From Actinomadura sp. WMMA1423 (GTDB taxonomy: Bacteria; Actinomycetota; Actinomycetes; Streptosporangiales; Streptosporangiaceae): a DNA stretch of 64,000 nt. Positions 10,599-19,435 of this stretch are shown one piece after another; position 1 is the first letter of the stretch; every line of letters starts with the position of its first letter. The stretch spans positions 2,790,001 through 2,854,000 of the forward strand of contig NZ_CP041244.1 in NCBI RefSeq assembly GCF_006547145.1, in the 5' to 3' direction. A program made the position numbers and the translations under genes. The notes under the pieces were generated by a model. That model was given only the letters and a program-made list of their open reading frames with translations, was not told the DNA's origin and ran no database searches.

Positions 10599-10660
10599 CC
10601 CTCCAACCCTAGAGGCCGCCGCCGACAAAGCACCGCACCACACCTTGACGAGATCGTCAC

Positions 10661-10698
10661 TGAAGCGGTTCACTGAAACGGTTAACTGATGCGGTTCA
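10661..10698. promoter_or_regulatory. Three tandem LacI-type operators
   Basis: Three 12-bp sites, TGAAGCGGTTCA (10661-10672), TGAAACGGTTAA (10674-10685) and TGATGCGGTTCA (10687-10698), repeat with an exact 13-bp period. Each fits the LacI-family pattern of a palindrome around a central CG (TGAAnCGnTTCA). They sit 63 bp upstream of the LacI start and about 80 bp before the cysteine dioxygenase gene. Confidence 0.75.
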
Positions 10699-10779
10699 GA
10701 AGCCCTGGCCTGCCGGTTCGCCCCGGGTCACGGGTGCAGCGGACCGTGCCCGCCGACGGTTTCGGAGAGGAGCGAACCC

Positions 10780-11304
10780 GTGTCTTCCGAGGTCCTGCCC
10801 CGCCCCAGCGGCCTGGAGCGCCTGCCCGGCCGCCCCCTCGACAAGAGGGAGCTGCGGGAGCTGGTCGACGACCTGGCCGAGCGCCCCGGCCTGTGGCGGC
10901 CGCACGTCGCGTTCCCGGAGGGGCGCCGCCACTACGCCTCCCTCCACAGGGACGAGCACGTCGACGTCTGGCTGCTGTGCTGGACGCCCCAGAACGACAC
11001 CGGCTGGCACGACCACGACGTCTCCTCGGGGGCGGTGCGCGTCGTCGCCGGAGCCATCGAGGAGAACAATCCGCGCATGGGCGGCGAGCCCCTGCGGACC
11101 GTCGTACGGGAGGGCGCGTCGTTCTGCTTCGGTCCCGAGCACATCCACCGGCTCACGGGGGTGGAGGACGCCAGCGTCTCGATCCACGCCTACTCGCCGC
11201 CGCTGTGGCGGCTCGGCCAGTACTCGGTCGACGAGTCGGGCGTGATGCGCCGTCTGCCGGTCAGCTACACCGACGAACTCCAGTCGCCGGACGAACCGGT
11301 CTGA
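10780..11304 (+). CDS. Cysteine dioxygenase family protein (cupin)
   Basis: A 174-residue cupin. The iron ligands are visible as WHDHD (His77 and His79) and a third histidine in GPEHIHRL (His121 or His123); GxxxxHxH and the late YSPPL strand fit bacterial type I cysteine dioxygenases, which oxidise cysteine to cysteine sulfinate in the cytoplasm. A relative acting on another thiol, such as mercaptopropionate, cannot be excluded. GTG at 10780 has a good GGAGAGGAG ribosome site. The triple LacI operator lies just upstream, so LacI control is plausible. Confidence 0.85.
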   Translation: MSSEVLPRPSGLERLPGRPLDKRELRELVDDLAERPGLWRPHVAFPEGRRHYASLHRDEHVDVWLLCWTPQNDTGWHDHDVSSGAVRVVAGAIEENNPRMGGEPLRTVVREGASFCFGPEHIHRLTGVEDASVSIHAYSPPLWRLGQYSVDESGVMRRLPVSYTDELQSPDEPV

Positions 11305-11308
11305 AGTC

Positions 11309-11434
11309 CTCTGCCGGCCTGAGATGCTCTGCCGGCCCGAAATGCTCTGCCGGCCCGAAATGCTCTGCCGGCCCGAAATGCTCTGCCGGCCCGAAATGCT
11401 CTGCCGGCCCGAAATGCTCTGGCGGGCCCGACCG
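11309..11434. repeat. 18-bp tandem repeat, about seven units
   Basis: Units of ctctgccggcccgaaatg run head to tail: one variant (11309-11326), five identical copies (11327-11416) and a diverged last unit (11417-11434). Each carries the palindrome GCCGGC. It lies in the gap between two convergent genes and begins 5 bp after the dioxygenase stop. Frames through it give repeated hexapeptides but no conserved protein, so I treat it as non-coding. Confidence 0.9.
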
Positions 11435-11454
11435 GGGGCGACGGGCCCGCCAGA
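11418..11454. terminator. Bidirectional terminator hairpin at the repeat edge
   Basis: A perfect 13-bp stem (TCTGGCGGGCCCG / CGGGCCCGCCAGA) with an 11-nt loop overlaps the last repeat unit, between the convergent genes ending at 11304 and 11531. Confidence 0.75.
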
Positions 11455-11530
11455 GGCGGCGCGCCCGGCCGTAGCCCGCTCCCAGCGGCCGGACGCTCAT
11501 ACTCCCTCAGCGCATGCGATATCGGATGTG

Positions 11531-12715
11531 TCACACCGTCTCGGATGTATCCCGCCATCGGACGAAAAAGCGGTCGCTCAGCGCGCAGACGGCGATGGCG
11601 ACGGCGAAGCAGGAGACGGCTCCCCTGAGCAGCCCGGCCTCGTAGTAGGCGTCCGTGACCAGGTGGACCGCGGCGTACCCGGCCGCGGCGCCGGCGAGGA
11701 GCGCCGCCGCCACCTGGAGGGCCCAGAAGGCGATGCGCGTCGCCCCCGCGCCGGCGAGCGCGCTGCGCAGGGCGCACGCGGCGGCGGTCGCGCAGACCAG
11801 CAGCCCGGCCGCCCCCGCCACGAGGGGGGTGCCGAAGTTCACCCCGTAGCGGACGGCGAGCGCCGGGACGAAGAAGAGGAGCAGGCCCCAGCGCAGGCCG
11901 CTGACGACCGATGCCAGGGCGACCCCCGCTTCGCCTGGTCTCAGGCGGGAGGACGCCCAGCGCGCACCCGCGATGACAGCCAGGGCGACCGCCGCCCCCG
12001 GTAGGCGCCCGCCCAGATGACCGAGGTTGTACAGGAGAGCGGTGTCGTAGACGGCCAACACGAGTTGGCCCAACCCCCACACAGAGGCGGCGAAGAGAAG
12101 CATCTGCGCGAACGACACGTCCTCTGAGGAACCGTCCTCCTGCCCTGCCAGCCATCGAAGCACCAACGGCGTCACCACGGCCGAGCAGACCCGGACCGCG
12201 ATGTCGTCCATCGTGTAGGGGTTGCGCAGTTCCCACTCGACCATGCAGAAGACGAGCGTGTAGGAGAGGGACGCGGCCCACACCGGCCACGATCGCGCCA
12301 TGCGCCGGTAGAGGCCGCGGTCCAGCCACCGCAGCACCGTCATGTACGCCAGCAGCGCGAAGGGCAGTTCGAAGAACGCCTGGACGCGCAGCAGGGACGG
12401 CGCCAGCAGTCCGGGCATCGGGAAGTGCTCCGCGAGACCGCGCATGGCCGCGCCGTCTTCGAGCGCGAAATACCCCTCGGGAAGGTACTTCGCGATGAAC
12501 GAGGCGTCCCCGCCGTGGACGCGCAGCATGTACACGTTGAAGAGCACTTGGTTCAGGTAGACGAGCCCCACCACGAGGCAGAGGAACGTCTCTGGTCGAG
12601 CCCAGCGGCGCGTGGAGGCGGGCGGGGGGTCAGGTTCGCGCCGCGTCCACCGGGGCGCGATCGCGAGGCTCACCGCCGTCGAGGCCAGGACCGCCCCGTC
12701 CACCCCTGTCGCCAT
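11531..12715 (-). CDS. Polytopic membrane protein of unknown function
   Basis: I do not recognise the family. The protein (about 394 residues from ATG 12715; TTG 12724 and GTG 12673 are alternatives) has roughly nine hydrophobic segments and no obvious catalytic motif. Early helices are at about residues 45-65, and the C-terminal half is almost continuous membrane helices, including a segment around AVHLVTDAYYEAGLL. Its 5' end overlaps the 3' end of the acyltransferase gene on the same strand by about 86 bp, so the two are probably co-transcribed. Base composition is slightly lower in GC than its neighbours. Confidence 0.7.
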   Translation of the reverse strand: MATGVDGAVLASTAVSLAIAPRWTRREPDPPPASTRRWARPETFLCLVVGLVYLNQVLFNVYMLRVHGGDASFIAKYLPEGYFALEDGAAMRGLAEHFPMPGLLAPSLLRVQAFFELPFALLAYMTVLRWLDRGLYRRMARSWPVWAASLSYTLVFCMVEWELRNPYTMDDIAVRVCSAVVTPLVLRWLAGQEDGSSEDVSFAQMLLFAASVWGLGQLVLAVYDTALLYNLGHLGGRLPGAAVALAVIAGARWASSRLRPGEAGVALASVVSGLRWGLLLFFVPALAVRYGVNFGTPLVAGAAGLLVCATAAACALRSALAGAGATRIAFWALQVAAALLAGAAAGYAAVHLVTDAYYEAGLLRGAVSCFAVAIAVCALSDRFFVRWRDTSETV

Positions 12716-13778
12716 GAGCGACAAATGTAAGGCTTTCAGGCAGCCGCATGGGCGCCAGCGACGCCTTGAGCCGGGCCCGCATCCACGCCGCGCCCGGACG
12801 TTCGACGAGGCGGTGCACCGCGTAGGCGGCCAGCAGCGACGTCCCGACCACCACCGCCAGCGCCGTCCACCGGTCGAGCGCCGGGTACACCGCGTCCAGC
12901 AGGGGGAGGGCGAGCTGGGAGTGGACGAGGTAGAGCGGGTAGGTGAGCGCCCCGAGGACGGTCAGGCCCCGCCAGCGCAGCCGGCTCAGCCGCCCGGTCG
13001 CGACAAGGATCATCACCGCGAAGATGCAGGTGATCACGACACTGACCACGGTCTCGTCGGCGCCCCTGAAGACGTGCTCCGCGCGCCAGGCCCCCCAGTG
13101 CAGCGCCACCAGGTAGGACGCGGCCACGTACCCCCAGAGCAGCAGCGTCGGCCCGAACCGGTGGATCATGAACAGCGCCATCCCCGCGATGAAGTAGCAG
13201 CTCCAGGTCGGGACCAGCATCACCTGGAGCAGCTTGTTGTCGGCCTCGTCGGCGAAGAGCCCGCCGAGCATCCAGGCCGCCATGAAGATCAGGCAGGAGC
13301 GGTAGGTGATCCCGATGCCCGCGAGGACGGCGGCGAGCACGTAGAAGTGCAGTTCGACCCAGAGCGTCCAGTAGACGGCGTCCACGTTCCGCAAGCCGAG
13401 CCCGCCCTGGAGCATCGTCAGGTTCGGGATGACGAGGCCGGGGACGCCGTTCCCCATCCGGAACACCGCGTAGACGGCGGCGCCCAGCAGCACGCTCACC
13501 CAGTACGCGGGCATCAGCCGGACGAGCCGGGAGATGCCGAACTCCCCGGGGCCGCGCCCCCACGCGCTCATCAGGATCACGAACCCGCTGATGACGAAGA
13601 ACAGGTCGACGCCGAGGTAGCCGAACCGGGTGACCGGCGCGAGCTCGGGGAACACCTCCTGCGAGGGCGACGGCCACGCCCCGGCGCCGCCGAATCCCGT
13701 GAAGTGGTAGAGCACCACCGCCAGCGCGGCTGTGAAGCGCAGCAGATCGAGTTCGCGAAGCCGTTCCCGTCCAGTCAC
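12630..13778 (-). CDS. Acyltransferase 3 family membrane protein (OafA/YrhL type)
   Basis: A 382-residue integral membrane acyltransferase. The signature N-terminus (RLRELDLLRFTAALAVVLYH) carries the conserved Arg and the membrane-embedded His, followed by GVDLFFVISGFVI and about ten helices. Such proteins O-acylate exported sugars, peptidoglycan or antibiotics. GTG at 13778 follows GGGAGG. The last 40 residues beyond VERPGAAWMRARL are low-complexity and overlap the next gene. It is divergent from an SGNH lipoprotein, a typical functional partner in O-acetyl handling, so a shared extracellular glycan substrate is plausible but unproven. Confidence 0.88.
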   Translation of the reverse strand: MTGRERLRELDLLRFTAALAVVLYHFTGFGGAGAWPSPSQEVFPELAPVTRFGYLGVDLFFVISGFVILMSAWGRGPGEFGISRLVRLMPAYWVSVLLGAAVYAVFRMGNGVPGLVIPNLTMLQGGLGLRNVDAVYWTLWVELHFYVLAAVLAGIGITYRSCLIFMAAWMLGGLFADEADNKLLQVMLVPTWSCYFIAGMALFMIHRFGPTLLLWGYVAASYLVALHWGAWRAEHVFRGADETVVSVVITCIFAVMILVATGRLSRLRWRGLTVLGALTYPLYLVHSQLALPLLDAVYPALDRWTALAVVVGTSLLAAYAVHRLVERPGAAWMRARLKASLAPMRLPESLTFVAHGDRGGRGGPGLDGGEPRDRAPVDAART

Positions 13779-13963
13779 CGCGGCACCCTCCCGTCGCCAG
13801 GTGGCCCGGTCCGATCCGCGGGGTGAACGGGGGATGGAGGGAAGGCCACGATCGGCCGCGGCACGGTGACGGCACGGTGACGACATGGTCGCGGAGTGCC
13901 CGCGTCACGGGTGCGAGGTCAGTAGGATACGGAGGCGTCCCCCTGATTCATTGGTGGTACTCC

Positions 13964-14746
13964 ATGACATCTCGCCGCGCCCGACGCGGCGCGGCGACCC
14001 GGATGCTGTGCCTCGGCCTGGCGGCGGTCCTGTCGCTCGCCGCCTGCTCGACGCTCACGGGCTGCTCCCTGCTCGCGGGCTCGGTGCACAAGCCCGCCGC
14101 GGCGGACGGCCCGGACGGCGACCGGGCGCGCAAGGCCCCGCCGGTGGTGATGTTCCTCGGCGACAGCTACACGGTCGGCGACCGCGGCGTCGAGCCGGAG
14201 TCGACCTACGCCTCCGCCACCGCGCGGCTGCTCGGCTGGCAGGTCGTCGTGGGCGGGCGCTCCGGCACCGGCTACGTCGCGACGGGCCGCGGCCCGCGCA
14301 ACTTCCTCGGCCTGTTCGAGAGCCAGCTCGGCTGGCGCCCGGCGCCCGACATGCTGGTCCTGTCCGGCGGCCACAACGACTGGCGGACCCCCGCGCCGCA
14401 GGTCGCGGCGGCGGCGCACGTGCTGGTCCAGCGCGTGCGGCAGCGCTGGCCCGGCACCCGCCTCGTGATCGTGGGCCCGCTCTGGGGGACGGGGACGCCG
14501 ATCCCCGGCGCGGTCGCCGTCCGCGACGCGCTGAAGAACCTCGCCGGGCAGCTCGACATCCCGTTCGTCGACCCGATCGGCGAGCAGTGGATCACGGGCG
14601 ACCTGCTGACCGGCGAGGGCAACGCGCCCCGCCTCATCAAGAGGGACCGCACCCATCCGACGCCGGCGGGCCACCTCTACGTGGCGACCCGCCTGGCGGC
14701 GGACCTGAAGAGGGTGGGCCTCGACCACCCCGCCCGCAAGGACTGA
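13964..14746 (+). CDS. SGNH/GDSL hydrolase, predicted lipoprotein
   Basis: A 260-residue exported esterase. A lipoprotein signal ends at LSLAAC (Cys28). The hydrolase then shows the GDS block FLGDSYTVG (nucleophile Ser68), the oxyanion Gly in GRSGTGY, Asn in GGHND, and the Asp/His pair in DRTHPTPAGH. It should deacylate a lipid, glycan or peptidoglycan substituent outside the cell. ATG at 13964 is the first start that leaves a proper signal peptide; the ribosome site is weak. It is divergent from the acyltransferase. Confidence 0.88.
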   Translation: MTSRRARRGAATRMLCLGLAAVLSLAACSTLTGCSLLAGSVHKPAAADGPDGDRARKAPPVVMFLGDSYTVGDRGVEPESTYASATARLLGWQVVVGGRSGTGYVATGRGPRNFLGLFESQLGWRPAPDMLVLSGGHNDWRTPAPQVAAAAHVLVQRVRQRWPGTRLVIVGPLWGTGTPIPGAVAVRDALKNLAGQLDIPFVDPIGEQWITGDLLTGEGNAPRLIKRDRTHPTPAGHLYVATRLAADLKRVGLDHPARKD

Positions 14747-14750
14747 GCCC

Positions 14751-14774
14751 GGCCGGGCCCGTGCGGGCCCGGCC
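14751..14774. terminator. Terminator hairpin between convergent genes
   Basis: An 11-bp perfect inverted repeat (GGCCGGGCCCG / CGGGCCCGGCC) lies between the SGNH gene and egtD. The nominal loop is 2 nt, so the tip must open in RNA. Confidence 0.6.
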
Positions 14775-14783
14775 CGGGGCGCG

Positions 14784-15740
14784 TCAGCGGGACGCGGGCC
14801 GCGCGAGGGTGAGGGAGAAGTCGCCCGCCTCGTCCGTCCAGAACTCGGCGAGCTCCATCCCGGCGGCGCCCAGCTCCGCCTCCAGCCGCTCCCGCCGGAA
14901 CTTGGCGGAGATCTCGGTGCGCATCTCCTCCCCCTCCGCGAACGACACGCCGAGGTCGAGGCCGCCGACGCGGACGTCCTGGGCGCGCAGCGACCGCAGC
15001 CGCATCTCGATCCACTCCTCGGCCTCGTTCCAGACCGCGACGTGCTCGAACGCCTCCGGGTCGAAGTCGGCGTCGAGCTCCCGGTTGATGACCGACAGGA
15101 CGTTGCGGTTGAACTCGGCGGTGACGCCCGCCGCGTCGTCGTAGGCGCGCACGAGCCGCCCGGTGTCCTTGACCAGGTCGGCGCCGAGCAGCAGGAAGTC
15201 GCCCTCGTCCATGGTGGCGCGCAGGCCCCCGAGGAACCCGATGCGCTCGGCGGGGGGCATGTTGCCGACCGTCCCGCCGAGGAAGGCGACGAGGCGCCGC
15301 CCGCCGCCGGGCAGCAGGTGCAGGTGCTGCTCGTAGTCGGCGGCGACGGCCCGGACGGCCAGACCGGGGTGGTCGGCGGCGATCCCGGCCGCGGCCTGCT
15401 CCAGGAACTCGCCGCTGACGTCCACCGGCACGTAGGTGCGCAGCGTGCCGGCCAGCGCGTCCAGCAGCAGCCGGGTCTTCTCCCCCGAGCCCGCGCCGAG
15501 CTCCAGCAGCGTCCGGGCGCCGGTGACGGCGGCGACGTCCGGTGCCCGGGCGGCGAGGATCTCCCGCTCCCGGCGGGTCGGGTAGTACTCCTCCAGCTTC
15601 GTGATCTCCTCGAAGAGCGCGCTGCCGCGCTCGTCGTAGAACCACTTGGGCGGCAGGGTCTTGGGCGTCCCGGAAAGCCCGGCCCGGACGTCCTGGCGGA
15701 GCGTCTTGGCGAGGTCGTCGGCGGTCAGGAACCGGTCCAC
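14784..15740 (-). CDS. egtD: L-histidine N-alpha-methyltransferase EgtD
   Basis: This 318-residue enzyme trimethylates histidine to hercynine with SAM, the first committed step of ergothioneine synthesis. The family landmarks are [30 protein letters not shown] as the SAM-binding glycine motif, FLGGTVGN, and the substrate-binding C-terminal region [17 protein letters not shown] at 15740 is preceded by AAGGAG. It is the last gene of the egtABCD operon, 27 bp after egtC. Confidence 0.96.
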   Translation of the reverse strand: MDRFLTADDLAKTLRQDVRAGLSGTPKTLPPKWFYDERGSALFEEITKLEEYYPTRREREILAARAPDVAAVTGARTLLELGAGSGEKTRLLLDALAGTLRTYVPVDVSGEFLEQAAAGIAADHPGLAVRAVAADYEQHLHLLPGGGRRLVAFLGGTVGNMPPAERIGFLGGLRATMDEGDFLLLGADLVKDTGRLVRAYDDAAGVTAEFNRNVLSVINRELDADFDPEAFEHVAVWNEAEEWIEMRLRSLRAQDVRVGGLDLGVSFAEGEEMRTEISAKFRRERLEAELGAAGMELAEFWTDEAGDFSLTLARPASR

Positions 15741-15767
15741 GTGGTTCTCCTTCGGAGCTGGGCGATC

Positions 15768-16502
15768 TCAGAGCGAGGTGATGCGGACGCCGGTGGCGGG
15801 TCCGGCGGTGACGAGCGAGCGGTCGGGGACGGGGCGCCACGCGGCGTCCCCGTCCAGCGGCTCGGACGCGATCTGGACCGCGTCCCCGGCCTCGCGGACG
15901 AACAGCGAGTCACCCCAGGTCGTGGCGGCCAGGGACGTCCCGTCCGAGGCGAGCAGGTTGTAGCGGCCGGGGGCGAGCGCCGTGATCGCGGTGACGACGG
16001 CGGCGAGCCCCTCGCCGAGCGGCGCGCCCTCCCGCCAGTTCCGCACGGCGAGGGCGAACAGCGGCGCCGAGTCGACCGGGGCGCGGGCGTCGGGTATCTC
16101 GGCGATGTCCCCGCCCAGCTCGCGGAGCTTGGACTCGACGCCGCCGTAGCCCTCGATCTTCCCGTTGTGGCTGAACAGCCAGGGCCCGGCGCGGAACGGC
16201 TGGGCGCACGACTCGTCCACGGGGAACCCCACGGTCGCCGACCGCAGGGCCGCGACCGCGCACGACGCGCGGACGGCCCCGGCGACCTCGCGGAACGACT
16301 GGTCGGTCCAGATGGGCTGGGCGCGCCGGAACCGGACGGGCCCGCCGTCCTGGTACCAGCCGACGCCGTACCCGTCGGCGTTGAGGATGGCGCCCTGCGT
16401 CATGCGCGGCGCGTACGACTGGGTCTCAAGGGAGTGCTCCCCCTCGTAGATGAGGGAGTGCAGCGTCCGCTCAGGCCCGAGGTAGCCGAGGTGGCGGCAC
16501 AT
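15768..16502 (-). CDS. egtC: Gamma-glutamyl hercynylcysteine sulfoxide hydrolase EgtC (class II amidotransferase fold)
   Basis: A 244-residue Ntn-type amidohydrolase whose catalytic nucleophile is Cys2 (MCRHLGYLG). It removes the gamma-glutamyl group from the EgtB product. Internal landmarks include ILNADGYGVGWY and FSHNGKIEGY. The ATG follows the egtB stop without a gap (TGAATG). Confidence 0.95.
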   Translation of the reverse strand: MCRHLGYLGPERTLHSLIYEGEHSLETQSYAPRMTQGAILNADGYGVGWYQDGGPVRFRRAQPIWTDQSFREVAGAVRASCAVAALRSATVGFPVDESCAQPFRAGPWLFSHNGKIEGYGGVESKLRELGGDIAEIPDARAPVDSAPLFALAVRNWREGAPLGEGLAAVVTAITALAPGRYNLLASDGTSLAATTWGDSLFVREAGDAVQIASEPLDGDAAWRPVPDRSLVTAGPATGVRITSL

Positions 16503-17864
16503 TCAGCGGCCCTCCCCCGCCGCCGACCGGGCCACTGATCGGGCACAGCGGAACCCGGAGAAGATCTGCCGCCGGATGGGGTAGTCCCAGTTGCGGAACG
16601 AGCCGCGTATGGCGAGCGGGTGCGTCGCCCAGGACCCGCCCCTCAGCACCTTGTAGTCGGGGCCGAAGAAGACCTCCGAGTACTCCTTGTAGGGGAAGGA
16701 GCGGAAGCCGGGGTAGCCGTGGAAGTCCGACGACGTCCACTCCCACACGTCCCCCAGGAGGCGCCTCACCCCGTACGCCGACGCACCGGCCGCGTAGGAG
16801 CCGGTCTCAGACGGGTGGAGCGCGCGCTGCCCGAGGTTGGCGCGGCCCTCCTCGTAGACGTCACCCCACGGGTAGCGGCGGGACCGTCCCGCGTCGGGGT
16901 CCCAGCGGGCGGCCTTCTCCCACTCTGCCTCGGTCGGCAGCCGCTTCCCGGCCCACCGCGCGTAGGCGTCGGCCTCGTACCAGGACACGTGCTGGACGGG
17001 TTCGCCGGGCGGGACGGGTTCGGTCCGCCCGAACCTGCGCCGCAGCCACTGCCCGCCGTCCCGCTCCCAGAACGCGGGGGCGCGCTTGCCGCCGGTGCTG
17101 CGCCACTCCCATCCGGCCGGGTGCCACCAGCGCGGGTCGTCGTACCCGCCCGCCTCGATGAACGCGGTGTAGGCGGCGTTGGTGACCGGCTCCACGTCGA
17201 TGTAGTAGGCGGGCAGGTCGACGATGTGGACGGGACGTTCGTTGTCGTACGCCCACGGTTCGTCCGACGTGCCCATCTGGAACGGGCCCGCCTCGATCAG
17301 CACCTCGTCGGCGCCTTCTCCGGCGCCGCCGCCGGGGACCTGGAGCGGTTCCGCCGTGGGGTCGAGCAGGGCGGGCGCACCGCGACGCAGCTGGTGGGTG
17401 GCCAGCATGGTCTCGTCGTGCATGTGCTCGTGCTGGACGACCATCCCGTACACGAACCCGCCCGACGTCAGCGGATCCGGCGTGTCGAAGCGCACCGACG
17501 ACAGCGTGTCCAGCACCTTGGAGCGGACCGTGCCGATGTAGGACCGCGCCTCCTCCGGCTTCAGCAGCGGCAGCGTCGGCCGCTCCGACCGCGGATGCTC
17601 GAACGCGTCGTACAGGTCGTCGATCTCGGGGCGCATCGCCTCCCGCCCGGCGGCCGCGCGCAGCAGCCACAGCTCCTCGTAGTTGCCGACGTGCGCGAGG
17701 TCCCACACGAGCGGGGACATCAGCGGCGACACCTGCGCGGTGAGCTCGTCCTCGGCGAGGACGTCGGTGGTGAGGCGCAAGCTGCGGTCGCGCACGGCGC
17801 CGAGCTCGTCGGCGATCAGTTCCTTCAGAGCGGCCTCGTCGGCGGACGGGCCAGGGGCGCTCAT
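16503..17864 (-). CDS. egtB: Ergothioneine sulfoxide synthase EgtB
   Basis: A 453-residue non-heme iron enzyme that joins hercynine to gamma-glutamylcysteine with O2. The N-terminal DinB-like half carries the iron-ligand histidines in VVQHEHMHDET and an earlier His in LAHVGNYEE. The C-terminal half is a formylglycine-generating-enzyme-like domain (AGPFQMG, GKRLPTEAEWEKAAR, LGDVWEWTSS, LRGGSW, IFSGFRCAR). ATG at 17864 has GGAGG 7 bp upstream and overlaps the egtA stop by four bases. Confidence 0.96.
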   Translation of the reverse strand: MSAPGPSADEAALKELIADELGAVRDRSLRLTTDVLAEDELTAQVSPLMSPLVWDLAHVGNYEELWLLRAAAGREAMRPEIDDLYDAFEHPRSERPTLPLLKPEEARSYIGTVRSKVLDTLSSVRFDTPDPLTSGGFVYGMVVQHEHMHDETMLATHQLRRGAPALLDPTAEPLQVPGGGAGEGADEVLIEAGPFQMGTSDEPWAYDNERPVHIVDLPAYYIDVEPVTNAAYTAFIEAGGYDDPRWWHPAGWEWRSTGGKRAPAFWERDGGQWLRRRFGRTEPVPPGEPVQHVSWYEADAYARWAGKRLPTEAEWEKAARWDPDAGRSRRYPWGDVYEEGRANLGQRALHPSETGSYAAGASAYGVRRLLGDVWEWTSSDFHGYPGFRSFPYKEYSEVFFGPDYKVLRGGSWATHPLAIRGSFRNWDYPIRRQIFSGFRCARSVARSAAGEGR

Positions 17865-19168
17865 GTCGCATCCTCCATCGGAATTCTCCTGCGGTCGCCC
17901 GGAGATGTCCGGTGGCCGTCGGCCGCCGGGACGTCGGCGCCGCGGTGGTCGGCGGGACGGGGGTCGGAAGGGTGGTCGTCGGGACGGGAGTCGCCCGGAT
18001 GGTCGTCGGCGGGGCACCGGCCTCGCAGGACGTACCGCTCGGCGTACTCCTCGACCAGCGGCGCGAGCCCGGACGCGCCGAGCCGCGGCAGCGCGTCCAG
18101 CGCCGCCTCGAAGCACGCCCGCGCGGCCCTGGCCAGCGGCGGGTCGGACAGGCCGTGGCGGGCCGCCCGCGCCCACCGGTCCGCCACCGGCTCGGTCGCG
18201 GCCTCGGCGGCGCGCGCGGCGGCCGGGTCGTCCAGCAGGGCGGTGGCGACGGCGACGGGGACCGGCCAGTACGGGCCGGGCAGCGCGTCGATCATGCGCA
18301 GTTCCAGCCACCCGCGCGGCCGCACCGGGGGGAACAGCGTGGACAGGTGGTAGGCGAGGTCCTGCTCGCCGGGCTCGCCCTTGTCCAGCCACTCCCGGAA
18401 CGACATCCCGGGCGCCGACACCCACCTGCCGTCCGGGGTGTGGACGAGCATCACCTGGGCGTCGAGCGCGTACCGCGTCCACGCCTCGGCGGGGTCGCCG
18501 TCCGCCCCGTCCCGCAGCACGGGCAGGGTCCGGCACGGGTCGAGCTCGGTCCAGATGGCCTGGCGGGACGAGCGCATCCCGGTGCGGCGGCCGGCCCGCA
18601 GCGGCGAGTTCGCGAACGCGGCGACCAGCACCGGCCCGAGCGCGTGCACGAGCCGCCAGCGGCGGGAGGCGTCCCGGCCGTCGGCGCCGATGTCCAGGTT
18701 CACCTGGACGGAGGCGGTCGAGCACATCATCGCCATGCCCGCGTCGCGGAAGCCGCCGGCCTGGAAGTAGTCCCGCATGCACGCGTAGCGCGGGTGGTCG
18801 GCCTGGAACCGCGGCGTGCGGACGGGGTCGACGCCGTGCCCGGCGAGGGCGAGCCCGTCCGGCGCGAGCGCGTCCCGCACGTGCGCGATGTCGCCGCCGA
18901 GCGCGGCGGTCAGGTCGTCCAGCGTCCCGAACGGGGCGGAGCTGAGTTCGAGCTGCCCGCCGGGCTCGTAGGTGACCTTGCTGCCGCCGGCCAGCGGGCC
19001 GGCCCCGTCCACGAGCGCGCGCACCCGCGCGGCGGGCACGTGCGCGGCCGGGTCGGCGGCGTCGACGACGATCCACTCGGTCTCCGCGCCGACCGTGCCG
19101 GGCGGGCCGGTCTTGAAGCAGACACCGCGGATGTGCTGGTAGACGCCGTCCACTGTGAGCCGGGTCAC
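17861..19168 (-). CDS. egtA: Glutamate-cysteine ligase EgtA
   Basis: A 435-residue GCS2-type ligase that makes gamma-glutamylcysteine for the ergothioneine pathway. Landmarks are GAETEWIVVD, the ATP-site segment VTYEPGGQLELSSAP, CSTASVQVNLD and RGWLELRMIDALPG. The last 50 residues (after LRGRCP) are Asp/Pro/His-rich and look disordered. GTG at 19168 follows GAGGAG. It is the first gene of the operon. EgtE, the C-S lyase, is not in the window. Confidence 0.95.
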   Translation of the reverse strand: MTRLTVDGVYQHIRGVCFKTGPPGTVGAETEWIVVDAADPAAHVPAARVRALVDGAGPLAGGSKVTYEPGGQLELSSAPFGTLDDLTAALGGDIAHVRDALAPDGLALAGHGVDPVRTPRFQADHPRYACMRDYFQAGGFRDAGMAMMCSTASVQVNLDIGADGRDASRRWRLVHALGPVLVAAFANSPLRAGRRTGMRSSRQAIWTELDPCRTLPVLRDGADGDPAEAWTRYALDAQVMLVHTPDGRWVSAPGMSFREWLDKGEPGEQDLAYHLSTLFPPVRPRGWLELRMIDALPGPYWPVPVAVATALLDDPAAARAAEAATEPVADRWARAARHGLSDPPLARAARACFEAALDALPRLGASGLAPLVEEYAERYVLRGRCPADDHPGDSRPDDHPSDPRPADHRGADVPAADGHRTSPGDRRRIPMEDAT

Positions 19169-19435
19169 CGTTGACTCCTCATGCGATCCTCAGGTGGTTC
19201 GACAACGAGTTCGAACCTTCCCTGCTGAACCGGATCAGGAATCAGCGGTTTTTCAGGAACTTTCTTAAATCTCCGTGAACGTCACTGTCCGCAGCCCTAA
19301 CTGCTACCTTCCGTGCTATTCGACATAACGTCCGATCCCTGGGTTCTCACCGGTTGACCGGAGGCGCTAGAGTCCCCCTGACCAGCGATATGCACGTTTT
19401 GTCGGAAGTGGAACCGGACGGAGACGGGGGCTCAC

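Noticed and set aside
10599..10673. Longer LacI start at GTG 10673
   Set aside because: The start codon lies inside the triple operator and the added residues are not part of the LacI family pattern.
11309..11416. CRISPR-like array
   Set aside because: Units are directly contiguous with no spacers and there are no cas genes.
11261..11500. Frames through the 18-bp repeat encoding hexapeptide repeats
   Set aside because: No start with a ribosome site, no conserved flanks, and the stretch contains a terminator; better read as non-coding minisatellite.
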